In this document: one piece after another, positions 8,730 to 16,878 of the stretch
Layout of the letters: every line of letters begins with the position of its first letter
How positions within the stretch are numbered: position 1 is the stretch's first letter
Assembly (NCBI RefSeq): GCF_030012605.2
Contig: NZ_CP114055.2
Reading direction: 5' to 3' (one strand)
Origin: Bergeyella_A cardium
Lineage (GTDB): Bacteria > Bacteroidota > Bacteroidia > Flavobacteriales > Weeksellaceae
DNA length: 64,000 nucleotides
Position numbers and translations under genes: made by a program
The notes under the pieces: model-generated
Told to the model about the DNA's origin: nothing
What the model saw: only the letters and a program-made list of their open reading frames with translations
Database searches by the model: none

Positions 8730-8762
8730 AAAAACGAGTCATAACTGTCTCGTTTTTTTTTA
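8730..8762 (+). terminator. Rho-independent terminator of HMGR gene
   Basis: Stem AAAAACGAG (8730-8738) with CTCGTTTTT (8749-8757), 10-nt loop, followed by further T residues. Confidence 0.8.
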
Positions 8763-8822
8763 TTTCAAAAGAGAGTAATTCTTGTCCTTAACTAAGACCT
8801 CACTTGTAGGATCGATTTCAAG

Positions 8823-8855
8823 ACTAAGAGAGGGCTAAAATAGTCCTCTCTTAGT
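8823..8855. repeat. Intergenic inverted repeat
   Basis: ACTAAGAGAGG (8823-8833) and CCTCTCTTAGT (8845-8855) form a perfect 11-bp stem with an 11-nt loop, between two convergent genes. There is no immediate T-run on either side, so it may be a processing or Rho-stop structure rather than an intrinsic terminator. Confidence 0.5.
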
Positions 8856-8924
8856 ATCTTTAGCTTACTTTATTTGCATAAAACCACTGGCTCGGTGCTA
8901 ATAAATACGCTCCAGACCCGCTGA

Positions 8925-10352
8925 TTAGTCAAAGGAAATTTCATCGCGGTAGCCGAACATTCGGCGCTCCTTAATCATATCGGCAACACCTGCAGGGAGC
9001 TGATTTTCCCAGCCTTTTTCCCTCATTGCAATCTTCTTCAGAATCTCTCGAGAATAGATTTCGGAGTAGGCAGTATTGTGGTTAGTAATATCTACGATTC
9101 GCTTGTTCTGGATGAAATATTTGTAGAGTTCTTTGAGATTGGCACCAACTTTCAGATTAGCGGAAGTGAGTACTTGATGGCTAACAGGGTCTTTGTAAGG
9201 GTAGAGATAGACGCAGACATCTTTCCTGAAGAGCTTTCCGAATGCCTCCAAGATACCGCCAGAGAGGTCCTCGTAATAATCTTCATTGAAGACATCTAAA
9301 AGGTTGTTTACCCCCATTGCAATACCGATTTTCTGATTGGTATATCCGATAAGATAGTCGGTCAGGCGATAGTATTCGGAGTAATTAGAAATCATCACAT
9401 TATAACCGAGCTTGCCGAGTACATCTACCCTATCGAGGAAGTCTCTCTCATCAATATCCCCTGCTGCACGGAGGTTTGCCGTAGTGATTTCAAAGAGGAC
9501 TTCTACATCATCTTCGCTACATTTTACATCTTCCATAAACATCTCCAAACCATTGAGGAACATATCTATATTAACCAATGTTACAGGACGGAAACTCCCA
9601 CGAACAGCAAAAATATTCTTCTTGTAGAGGAGGTCGGCGGAGAGGACATTGGTACCTTCAGGAGTGAAAATCACTGCTTCGGTCATACCCGACTTCACGA
9701 GCTGCAGAGACATCAATCTATTATCTACATATTTAAAGTCTGGTCCCGAAAAGTCTATCATATCAATCTCAATATTATCCTTTGGGATAGAATCATATAG
9801 AGAATTGATGAGCTTCCTTGGGTTATCATAATAATTAAATGCGCCATAGATGAGATTAACGCCCAATTTGCCGAGTGTTTCCTGCTGATAGGTAGCATCA
9901 TTCTCCTTAAATCTGATATGGAGGACGATTTCGTTATACTCCTTCTGAGTTTCTGACTGGAACCTGATGCCTACCCAACCGTGCCCTTTGAGTGTCTTAG
10001 TAAAATTGATGGTAGTAACCGTATTAGCATAGGCAAAGTACTTCCTGCCAGGCATTTTATCTCGAGAGATTCGCTCTTCTATAAGCCCCACCTCGTATCT
10101 AAGCATCTTTCTCAATCGGTTCTGGGTTACATATCTGTTTTTGGATTCTTTACCATAGATGGCATCACTGAAATCTTTATCGTAGGCAGACATAGCCTTT
10201 GCAATGGTCTGCGAAGCCCCACCAGCCCTAAAAAAGTGCCTTACAGTTTCCTGACCAGCACCTATTTCAGCAAAAGTCCCATAAATATTGGGATCAAGAT
10301 TGATAATTAAAGCCTTCTGTTTAGCAGTTAAATTCTGTTTTTGCAACGACAT
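8925..10352 (-). CDS. Conserved protein of unknown function (475 aa)
   Basis: A 475-aa soluble protein beginning MSLQKQNLTAKQKALIINLD. It has no signal peptide and no membrane segment. Recognisable stretches are YGTFAEIGAGQETVRHFFRAGGAS near the N-terminus, which includes a glycine-rich GAGQE, and IEIDMIDFSGPDFKYVDNRL in the middle. I recall close relatives in many Bacteroidetes and some other phyla that carry automatic labels such as nicotinate-nucleotide adenylyltransferase or TonB-dependent receptor. Neither label is supported here: no (H/T)xGH nucleotidyltransferase motif and no beta-barrel pattern are visible. Divergent from the MBL hydrolase gene with a 45-bp shared promoter region. No function is assigned. 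Confidence 0.8.
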   Translation of the reverse strand: MSLQKQNLTAKQKALIINLDPNIYGTFAEIGAGQETVRHFFRAGGASQTIAKAMSAYDKDFSDAIYGKESKNRYVTQNRLRKMLRYEVGLIEERISRDKMPGRKYFAYANTVTTINFTKTLKGHGWVGIRFQSETQKEYNEIVLHIRFKENDATYQQETLGKLGVNLIYGAFNYYDNPRKLINSLYDSIPKDNIEIDMIDFSGPDFKYVDNRLMSLQLVKSGMTEAVIFTPEGTNVLSADLLYKKNIFAVRGSFRPVTLVNIDMFLNGLEMFMEDVKCSEDDVEVLFEITTANLRAAGDIDERDFLDRVDVLGKLGYNVMISNYSEYYRLTDYLIGYTNQKIGIAMGVNNLLDVFNEDYYEDLSGGILEAFGKLFRKDVCVYLYPYKDPVSHQVLTSANLKVGANLKELYKYFIQNKRIVDITNHNTAYSEIYSREILKKIAMREKGWENQLPAGVADMIKERRMFGYRDEISFD

Positions 10353-10397
10353 TTTATATTTTTTGTAAATTTACCAAAAATATTTATTCTTCAAAGT

Positions 10398-11162
10398 ATG
10401 AAGCTAAAATTTCTTGGCACTGGAACCTCACAAGGCGTTCCAGTGATTGGTTCCAAACACCCCGTTTGCCTCTCCAATAACCCAAAAGATAAACGATTAC
10501 GAACTTCTGCTCTCATTACTACTGATACGGGAAATAAAATTTTAATTGATTGTGGTCCTGACTTTCGCCAGCAAATGCTCAATAATAATGAAGATAGCCT
10601 CAATGCCGTACTCATTACCCACGAACATAATGACCATATTATAGGATTAGATGACCTTCGCCCACTCATCTTTAAAAATGCTTCGGATATGCCTATCTAT
10701 TGCTCCGAAAGGGTTGCCAATGAAGTACAAGAACGGTTTCCTTATGCTTTTAGCGATGATAGATACCCTGGCGCTCCATCTTTTGAACTTAATATCATCA
10801 ATGAGACTTTTAATGTATTGGATGCTGAGATTATTCCCATTAATATAATCCACGGAAAGCTACCAATATTAGGCTATAAAATAAAGAACCTCGCCTACAT
10901 AACCGATGCAAGTGCTATTCCCAAAGAGGAAAAAGAAAAACTTAAAAACCTTGATGTATTTATCATTAACTGCCTGAGAAAAGAGCCCAAACATCATTCT
11001 CACTTCACATTGCCAGAAGTAATTTCACTTGTGGAAGAGCTAAAACCAAAAGTAGCTTATCTTACGCATATTAGCCATACATTAGGCTTTTTTGATGATG
11101 TAGAAAAAGAACTCCCTGCTACTATACACCTTGCATACGACGGTTTGGAAATAAATTTTTAA
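10398..11162 (+). CDS. MBL-fold metallo-hydrolase (PhnP-like)
   Basis: A 254-aa metallo-beta-lactamase fold protein starting at ATG 10398 (MKLKFLGTGTSQGVPVIGS). An in-frame start further upstream would overlap the divergent neighbour and is rejected. The metal-binding signature HEHNDH lies at residues 75-80, with later ligands in ITDAS and LTHISHTLG. The GTGTSQGVPVIG start and the THEHNDHIIGLDDLRP block match the PhnP/cyclic phosphodiesterase branch of the family. It probably hydrolyses a phosphodiester or related ester, but with no phosphonate genes nearby the substrate is open. Confidence 0.9.
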   Translation: MKLKFLGTGTSQGVPVIGSKHPVCLSNNPKDKRLRTSALITTDTGNKILIDCGPDFRQQMLNNNEDSLNAVLITHEHNDHIIGLDDLRPLIFKNASDMPIYCSERVANEVQERFPYAFSDDRYPGAPSFELNIINETFNVLDAEIIPINIIHGKLPILGYKIKNLAYITDASAIPKEEKEKLKNLDVFIINCLRKEPKHHSHFTLPEVISLVEELKPKVAYLTHISHTLGFFDDVEKELPATIHLAYDGLEINF

Positions 11163-11184
11163 GGTTTATAGTACTGACAAAGGC

Positions 11185-11214
11185 TTGTGTATTCTAAAAA
11201 TAAATGTATCTTTG
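11185..11214 (+). promoter_or_regulatory. Promoter of tRNA-Leu
   Basis: TTG (11185-11187), 19 nt, TATCTTTG (11207-11214), an exact TAnnTTTG element, 21 bp before the tRNA 5' end. Confidence 0.7.
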
Positions 11215-11235
11215 CGCTCACAATTCTGAAAAGTA

Positions 11236-11317
11236 GCCCAGATGGCGGAATTGGTAGACGCGTTGGTCTCAAACACCAATGCCGCAAGGCGTGCCGGTTC
11301 GATCCCGGCTCTGGGTA
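11236..11317 (+). tRNA. tRNA-Leu (CAA)
   Basis: 82-nt class II tRNA. Acceptor GCCCAGA pairs with TCTGGGT, discriminator A. Anticodon stem TTGGT/ACCAA encloses loop CTCAAAC, anticodon CAA. A variable arm (TGCCGCAAGGCG) and TGCCGGTTCGATCCCGGCT T-arm follow. CCA is not encoded. Confidence 0.96.
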
Positions 11318-11324
11318 CAAGTTG

Positions 11325-11357
11325 AAAAGCATAAAGTGAGAACTTTATGCTTTTTTT
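11325..11357 (+). terminator. Terminator of tRNA-Leu
   Basis: Perfect 13-bp stem AAAAGCATAAAGT (11325-11337) / ACTTTATGCTTTT (11342-11354) with GAGA loop, then T residues. Confidence 0.85.
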
Positions 11358-11608
11358 ATAACTAAAAAACTATAAAATTAGCATCATAAAAGCTATATTT
11401 TTTCTATATAAGCTTTCTAAACAAAAAAGCCCATCAACTAAAGATAAAGTCTTTTCTGGGGAAGGCTAGATAGTTATTCACTGAAAAAGTATGTATCTTC
11501 GCGGGATGTAAGGATAAAGGTATCTCACCAGAATATGATGATGTAGAGAGTATGCTTTACTGGGAGCTGTATACAAACCAATAAATATAATTAGCGGTTA
11601 GTTAACAG
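11358..11608. other. AT-rich spacer with possible gene debris
   Basis: No intact gene is seen. One frame, from the stop at 11471 to a stop near 11583, encodes a start-less peptide ending CKDKGISPEYDDVE then SMLYWELYTNQ, which reads like the tail of a real protein. This suggests a decayed gene, but I do not recognise the family. Confidence 0.3.
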
Positions 11609-11722
11609 ATGCCAACTATCACACATGGAGTTTTAGACTTCGTTACACAGGAAGTTGGCAGGCTGAGACTCGAGCAATTAGGCGAAGAATTAGTATTTAA
11701 CTTAAAACAATTTGAAAAATAA
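11609..11722 (+). CDS. Small ORF, 37 aa (uncertain)
   Basis: ATG at 11609 opens a 37-codon frame beginning MPTITHGVLDFVTQEVGRLR and ending LVFNLKQFEK before TAA at 11720-11722. The sequence is amphipathic and would form a helix. The stop is 7 nt before the ATG of the membrane protein at 11730, which would allow coupling. No clear ribosome site or promoter supports it and the family is not recognised. It may equally be the C-terminal relic of a larger lost gene. Confidence 0.3.
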   Translation: MPTITHGVLDFVTQEVGRLRLEQLGEELVFNLKQFEK

Positions 11723-11729
11723 AAAAACT

Positions 11730-12128
11730 ATGGAAAATATAATCAATTTCTTCTTAAGGTGTGTAAGTGCTGTTATTATACTCAGCATATTACTTCTGGC
11801 TATTGGAATTATGGCATATACCTGGAAAATATGGGCTGTAGGCGTAGGAGCGCCTATTCTATCTTTTCTTACCTATTCTATAATCTTCCAGCACAAATAT
11901 GAAATGAATAAATTCCAGAAAATAATGCTAATTATCCTTTCTTATATGGAAATATTAGGTTTTATCAGTCTTATAGGTACAGTTTGTTGGGCTATATTTA
12001 TTGGAAATATAGATATGAATATTATTTATATTATTTTAGGAATTACAATTGTGGGTTCTTCTGGGTTACTAAAAGTTGATTTAGATTGTAGAGGTTATGG
12101 TAGAAAAGATATAAAGAATAAAAAATAA
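11730..12128 (+). CDS. Small integral membrane protein, unknown function
   Basis: A 132-aa hydrophobic protein. The ATG at 11730 (MENIINFFLRCVSAVIILS) is preferred over an in-frame TTG six codons upstream. Four membrane helices are likely at about residues 8-30, 33-53, 63-88 and 94-114, with a charged tail (RGYGRKDIKNKK). It lies 46 bp before the PD-(D/E)XK nuclease gene in the same direction and shares its AT-rich composition, so the two may form an accessory pair. No known family was recognised. Confidence 0.6.
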   Translation: MENIINFFLRCVSAVIILSILLLAIGIMAYTWKIWAVGVGAPILSFLTYSIIFQHKYEMNKFQKIMLIILSYMEILGFISLIGTVCWAIFIGNIDMNIIYIILGITIVGSSGLLKVDLDCRGYGRKDIKNKK

Positions 12129-12174
12129 TACAAACTTATTTAACTAATTATAAAATATAAAAACAAAAGAAATA

Positions 12175-13317
12175 ATGGATAAAATACAGAATCTACTAAA
12201 TCAAGTATCTATCATTAGTAAGAAAAATGCAGAAATATTGGAGGCAGTAGGTGGTAGATTTAATATATTTCGTATTTGTGGTGTGAATCATTATGAAAAT
12301 ACACATTCAGCAATTATCGCAGAATTTTTAAACCCTAATGGGACGCATGGATTAAAATCACAATTTCTTGAATGTTTTATAGATATATTAGAGAATGATT
12401 TTTTAGTAAAAGATTTCAGCTATGAAAATGCAAAAGTATATACAGAATACTCAACCCCAAAAGGACGAATAGATATTCTTATAGAGGACGAACAAAGACA
12501 AAAGGCTATTATTATCGAGAATAAAATATACGCAGATGATCAATGGGAGCAACTAAAAAGATATAACGAATACGCTGAAAGTAAATATCAAAAAGGAAAA
12601 TATCAGATATTATACTTGACTCTTGGGGGATGTAAAGCCTCTGAACAAAGTGGAGGAGAAGTTCTTTATTCAACAATCTCATATAAAGAAACCATAATAA
12701 ATTGGCTTGAAAAATGCGTTGCAATTGCTTCTCGCTTTCCCATTGTACGAGAAACCATCATTCAATACATAAATCACCTAAAAGAACTAACAAATCAAGA
12801 TATGAATAATAAAAACAAAGAGGAAATAACAGAAATTTTATCAGAAAATCTGAAAGCTGCAAAAACAATTTATAATAACTATTTAGCAACTTATGATACT
12901 ATCATAAATAAGTATTTTAATCCAAAAATGGAAGAGTTTGCAAAGCAAAATGGGTTAGAATATCATTATGAGACAAGTGAAGAGGCTTATGTAGGTTTTT
13001 ATTTAAGAAATCCTCTTTGGCCAGAAGAATGCTGGATAGGGTTCTCTTTTGAAAAAGGTTATTATTACTATGGATTAAGCAATGATCCAGACATTTATAA
13101 TCTTTCTCCTGAAAAAAGAAATAATCTTCATAAGCAATTAGCGGATTTGGGTATTTCTTCTTGTAAAGAACATAAATGGTGGCCATTCTATGAATACATA
13201 TCAAACCTGACTGTTGATGTTTGGGAAAGGGATATTATTAATAGTGATAATTTTCTGAATGATTGTAAGGATAAAATAAAAATGATATTAGAAGCAATGA
13301 AAAAAATAGAGCTGTAG
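12175..13317 (+). CDS. PD-(D/E)XK nuclease superfamily protein (PF14281-like)
   Basis: A 380-aa protein. NHYENTHSAIIAEFLNPNGT (residues 38-57) is the typical start of the PDDEXK_4 group. The catalytic core follows: Asp100 in GRIDILI, then Glu115 and Lys117 in IIIENKIYADDQWEQLKRY, i.e. D-x14-ExK with trailing Gln residues. The C-terminal 150 residues (WPEECWIGFSFEKGYYYYG) form a second domain common in this group. Such proteins are found in defence islands but most are untested. It is placed with a small membrane protein between tRNA-Leu and tRNA-Arg. Composition is AT-rich compared with its flanks. DNA cleavage is inferred from the intact motif. Confidence 0.85.
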   Translation: MDKIQNLLNQVSIISKKNAEILEAVGGRFNIFRICGVNHYENTHSAIIAEFLNPNGTHGLKSQFLECFIDILENDFLVKDFSYENAKVYTEYSTPKGRIDILIEDEQRQKAIIIENKIYADDQWEQLKRYNEYAESKYQKGKYQILYLTLGGCKASEQSGGEVLYSTISYKETIINWLEKCVAIASRFPIVRETIIQYINHLKELTNQDMNNKNKEEITEILSENLKAAKTIYNNYLATYDTIINKYFNPKMEEFAKQNGLEYHYETSEEAYVGFYLRNPLWPEECWIGFSFEKGYYYYGLSNDPDIYNLSPEKRNNLHKQLADLGISSCKEHKWWPFYEYISNLTVDVWERDIINSDNFLNDCKDKIKMILEAMKKIEL

Positions 13318-13391
13318 AGATGCTAGCTTTATCCTAAGAATAAAATATACACAAAATAAAAAAGCCCACCAAGATGAGCTTTTGTTAAAAG

Positions 13392-13465
13392 TGAACGCGG
13401 AAGGAGTCGAACCCTCAACCTTCAGAGCCGTAATCTGACGCTCTATCCAATTGAGCTACGCGTCC
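13392..13465 (-). tRNA. tRNA-Arg (ACG)
   Basis: On the minus strand the acceptor GGACGCG pairs with CGCGTTC, discriminator A. Anticodon stem TCAGA/TCTGA encloses loop TTACGGC, anticodon ACG. D-arm GCTCAATTGGATAGAGC and T-arm GAGGGTTCGACTCCTTC are regular. CCA not encoded. Confidence 0.96.
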
Positions 13466-13480
13466 TGAACTTTCGGTTTG

Positions 13481-13512
13481 CAAATATATAATAAATTTTT
13501 CTTCCTTTGAAA
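13481..13512 (-). promoter_or_regulatory. Promoter of tRNA-Arg
   Basis: TATATTTG on the minus strand (13481-13488) with TTTC (13509-13512) 20 nt upstream. It ends 1 bp before the start codon of the divergent binding-protein gene. Confidence 0.6.
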
Positions 13513-13513
13513 G

Positions 13514-14575
13514 ATGAATGCAAAGTTTTTTTTCATCATTAGCCTTTTCATCGTCTTAAGCTGTAAGAACGAGAGCAAAAAAATATCAGATTCAGACTGG
13601 ATTAAGATTTCAGAAAGGATTTCCTACTCAGAAAATAAAGACTTCTTTGAGTTTAAATCTGGAAAATTCAACTATAAAATCCCACAATCCAAACTTCCTT
13701 TCAAAAAGATAATGCTCCTTAATGCCAGCCTTACAGGGTATATCTTAGAGATTAAGGCAGAGGACAAAATCAATGGAATTGCAAGCCCAGAATATGTATT
13801 CTCCCAAAAAATAAGAGCACTCATCACTCAAAAGAAAATCCAAAATATAGGAAATGACCAGAAGTATAACATAGAGAAAATCCTCTCCCATAAGCCAGAT
13901 GCCGTTTTTACCAACTATATTGAGAGCTTTGAAAACACCTACAACATCCTTAGAAAAAATGATATACAAGTTATCTTTATAGATGAATACCTCGAACAAA
14001 AACCATTAGACAAAGCCAATATCATCAATCTTTTTGGGCAATTGCTGGGCAAGGAAAAAGAAGCAAGCCTCCGTTTTGAAGAGATAAAAAAGGAATACGA
14101 AAAGCTCTCCAAACTCGCACAGGAGCAAAAGGAAAAACCCAAAGTTCTCGTCAATGAAATGTACGGAAATCAATGGTTTTTAGCAGGGGGAAAAACCTTT
14201 ACTGCCAATTATCTGAAAGACGCTGGCTCAAACTACATCCTTAAAGAAAACGAACAAGACACCAGCGTACCAATGAGCTTTGAAGAAGTTTTTATAAGAG
14301 CAAAAGATGCCGAATACTGGGTGAATGTGGGCAATCATAAGCATAAAAGCGAGCTTCTAAACATTAATCCCAACTACGAAAAACTCAGCGTTTATCAAAA
14401 AGGGGAAATCTATTCCCTATCCGGAGCAATGAATGGCGCTGCCAATGATGCCTTTGAAAGCGGTGCCATACGCGTAGATTTAATGCTCAAAGATTATATC
14501 AAAATATTCCATCCTCACCTTCTTCCACACCACAAGCTCATCTACCTAAAACCCGTTAGTACGGGATACAATTAG
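13514..14575 (+). CDS. ABC transporter substrate-binding lipoprotein (BtuF/FecB-like)
   Basis: A 353-aa lipoprotein: hydrophobic signal and lipobox IVLSC with Cys17. The rest is a type III periplasmic-binding fold of the TroA/BtuF kind: LLNASLTGYILEIKAEDKIN, the GNDQKYNIEKILSHKPDAVF lobe motif and the long linker helix LDKANIINLFGQLLGKEKEA. Such proteins bind cobalamin, heme or ferric siderophores. No permease, ATPase or TonB receptor lies next to it, so the ligand cannot be chosen. Its 3' end overlaps lgt (convergent) by 4 bp. Confidence 0.85.
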   Translation: MNAKFFFIISLFIVLSCKNESKKISDSDWIKISERISYSENKDFFEFKSGKFNYKIPQSKLPFKKIMLLNASLTGYILEIKAEDKINGIASPEYVFSQKIRALITQKKIQNIGNDQKYNIEKILSHKPDAVFTNYIESFENTYNILRKNDIQVIFIDEYLEQKPLDKANIINLFGQLLGKEKEASLRFEEIKKEYEKLSKLAQEQKEKPKVLVNEMYGNQWFLAGGKTFTANYLKDAGSNYILKENEQDTSVPMSFEEVFIRAKDAEYWVNVGNHKHKSELLNINPNYEKLSVYQKGEIYSLSGAMNGAANDAFESGAIRVDLMLKDYIKIFHPHLLPHHKLIYLKPVSTGYN

Positions 14576-15792
14576 CGGTTACTTAGGCTAAATCTTTTAG
14601 AGACGAGCATCAGTATCACTCCAATCAATATAAACGGAATGGATAATACCTGACCGGTATTCAGCGTTCCAAGAGTGATAAATTCATCACCTTGTGGTTC
14701 TTTTAGGAATTCTACGAAGAAGCGGATAGACCACAGCACGATAAAGAAAAACCCAAACAACCAACCTTGCTGATACTTCTTATCGGTATGATTATAAAGC
14801 CACCAGAGAATGGCAAAAAGAGTGATATATCCCACCGCTTCGAAGAGCTGAGAAGGGTATCTCGGTACGGTAGCTCCGTATTCTTCACTCATCTGCGGGA
14901 AGAGCACGGCAAAAGGAGAGTCTTCGCTGGCAATTTTCCCGATGATTTCAGAGTTTATAAAGTTCCCAATCCTCACAAAAGTCCCCCCAAGGGCTACCAC
15001 AATCCCAAGCCTGTCATACACCCAAAGCGGATTTTTCTTAATAACCTTGAATGAATAATAAAGCGTAGTCAGGATGAGCGCAATCGTAGCTCCGTGGCTC
15101 GCTAATCCCGAAAATCCTGTAAATTCAAACTTCGGTTGGGTGCGTATAGGGAGGAATACTGCCCAAAAATCTTTCTTTACCAGCTCGGGTTCGTAAAAGT
15201 AAACATGCCCCAAACGAGCACCAAGTATCGTACCTACAATGGTTAATATAAACAGTGGCTCCAGATATTTAGCATCCACATTATCTATCTTAAACATTTT
15301 CTCCATTACCTTAAAACCAAGACCAAAGGCAAGAACGAACATCAAACTATAAAAATGAAGCATAAAACCGCCCAGCTGAATGCCTTTCACGGGGTTCCAA
15401 ACAAAGAATGGAGTGTGAAGCACTACCTTTCCTCCTACGATTTCATCTTCTTTCTGCAATGGTTTGTAGAGGTATTTGTATCGATTGAGGTCATCGGTAG
15501 GGAGGAATTTCTTGTCCAGCGCCTGATAGCCCAATGAAGAGAATTTCGGATAGAGCATAGACGCATATTTATTCATATCTTCATTGAGAAAAATAAGGGT
15601 GCTCGCCTTTACATCCTTCTCACTGAACTCATCGAGTGTAGCGGGATTGGTCGTAGCAAATATCTTCACTGGAACATCTTTCCCATTGATGTTTAGCGTA
15701 CCATTAGATAATCCATCGGGGTAATTTTCTGCCTTGATTCCTTGATTTATGAATGCAAAAAGGAGAATCAATATCTTTACTAAGTCTTTCAT
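14572..15792 (-). CDS. lgt: Prolipoprotein diacylglyceryl transferase
   Basis: Transfers the diacylglyceryl group from phosphatidylglycerol to the lipobox Cys of prolipoproteins at the inner membrane, the first step in making the many lipoproteins of this window. The Lgt core begins near residue 135; LGARLGHVYFYEP (Arg193, His196), GLASHGA and VRIGNFINSEIIG are the family motifs, and about seven membrane helices are visible. At 406 aa it is well above the common length near 280: an N-terminal signal-like segment (residues 1-20) and about 110 polar residues precede the core. Convergent 4-bp overlap with the binding-protein gene. Confidence 0.95.
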   Translation of the reverse strand: MKDLVKILILLFAFINQGIKAENYPDGLSNGTLNINGKDVPVKIFATTNPATLDEFSEKDVKASTLIFLNEDMNKYASMLYPKFSSLGYQALDKKFLPTDDLNRYKYLYKPLQKEDEIVGGKVVLHTPFFVWNPVKGIQLGGFMLHFYSLMFVLAFGLGFKVMEKMFKIDNVDAKYLEPLFILTIVGTILGARLGHVYFYEPELVKKDFWAVFLPIRTQPKFEFTGFSGLASHGATIALILTTLYYSFKVIKKNPLWVYDRLGIVVALGGTFVRIGNFINSEIIGKIASEDSPFAVLFPQMSEEYGATVPRYPSQLFEAVGYITLFAILWWLYNHTDKKYQQGWLFGFFFIVLWSIRFFVEFLKEPQGDEFITLGTLNTGQVLSIPFILIGVILMLVSKRFSLSNR

Positions 15793-15819
15793 CTTGTTTA
15801 ATTATAGAGAGGGTTGGGT

Positions 15820-16797
15820 TTAAAATTTTCTTTCAATAACATAGTCCAGCATCAGGAGGAGGGACTTCTTCGCATCGGAGTCTGGGAACTCATCGAGGAT
15901 ATTTTTCGCTTTCTGCTGGAAGTCTTTCATCACTCCGATGGCATAATCCAGCCCCCCAGATTTCTTTACAAAATCTATCAGTGCTTTCACTCGATTTTTA
16001 TCGTTGTTATACCTTTTAATGGTGTTAAAATAGTACTTCCTGTCGCTCTCGCTGGCGTTTTTTAATGTATGGATGAGCGGCAGCGTCATCTTCTGTTCCT
16101 TAATATCTATCCCCACAGGCTTCCCAATGATATTTGAGCTCAAATAATCAAAAAGGTCATCCTTTATCTGAAAAGCCATACCTGTGTAAGTACCAAAATC
16201 CTGCATTTTCTTTGCTAAAACCTCATCGGCGCCGTTAGAAAGCACGCCTATTTCGCAGCAAGCGGCAATCAGAGTAGCGGTTTTCTGGCGAATGATTTCA
16301 TAATAAACCTCTTCGGTAATGTCTAATTTCCTCGCTTTTTCTAACTGAAGAAGCTCTCCTTCGGACATTTCCCTGATGGTTCTAGAAATTACCGAAAGCA
16401 GGTCATAATCCTTATGGTCAGTAGAGAGAAGTACCGATTTGGAGAGCAGATAATCCCCTACCAGCACAGCGATTTTATTCTTCCAAAGGGCATTTATGGA
16501 GAAGAAGTTTCTCCTTTTAAAGCTCTCATCCACCACATCATCGTGTACAAGGGTAGCGGTGTGTATCAGCTCTATCATAGAGGCGCCGCGGTAGGTTTTG
16601 CTATTCACTTCTCCCAAGAGTTTTGCACAGAGGAAGATAAACATCGGGCGCATTTGCTTGCCCTTGGTGGTTACGATAAAGCGGGTTACTTTATCCAGCA
16701 GAGGTACGCTGCTCTTCATAGATTCGTAGAACTTCTCCTCGAAGAGTTTCATTTCTGTGGTTATCGGTCGCTTTATTTCTTCTATAATATTAGACAC
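15820..16797 (-). CDS. Polyprenyl diphosphate synthase
   Basis: A 325-aa trans-isoprenyl diphosphate synthase that extends allylic diphosphates with IPP. The first aspartate-rich motif is HDDVVDE (Asp86, Asp87, Asp90), the second is QIKDDLFDYL, and GKQMRPMF is the IPP-binding basic block. Length fits octaprenyl or other long-chain synthases that make the menaquinone side chain, and chain-length residues before the first DDxxD (MIELIHTATLV) lack the bulky aromatics of farnesyl synthases. It lies 27 bp upstream of lgt in the same direction, so may share a transcript. A TATATTTG element at 16835-16842 (minus) lies upstream. Confidence 0.92.
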   Translation of the reverse strand: MSNIIEEIKRPITTEMKLFEEKFYESMKSSVPLLDKVTRFIVTTKGKQMRPMFIFLCAKLLGEVNSKTYRGASMIELIHTATLVHDDVVDESFKRRNFFSINALWKNKIAVLVGDYLLSKSVLLSTDHKDYDLLSVISRTIREMSEGELLQLEKARKLDITEEVYYEIIRQKTATLIAACCEIGVLSNGADEVLAKKMQDFGTYTGMAFQIKDDLFDYLSSNIIGKPVGIDIKEQKMTLPLIHTLKNASESDRKYYFNTIKRYNNDKNRVKALIDFVKKSGGLDYAIGVMKDFQQKAKNILDEFPDSDAKKSLLLMLDYVIERKF

Positions 16798-16878
16798 AAG
16801 TTTTAGATTTTGATGAATGGGGAATAAAACCCCACAAATATAATGTATTTATGAAAATCTGCTAATGGGATACTCGGG

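Noticed and set aside
8925..10352. NadD-like adenylyltransferase or TonB receptor
   Set aside because: The (H/T)xGH motif of nucleotidyltransferases and any signal peptide or beta-barrel pattern are missing.
11236..13465. Integrative element with att sites at the tRNA genes
   Set aside because: No integrase and no direct repeat of either tRNA 3' end were found around the islet.
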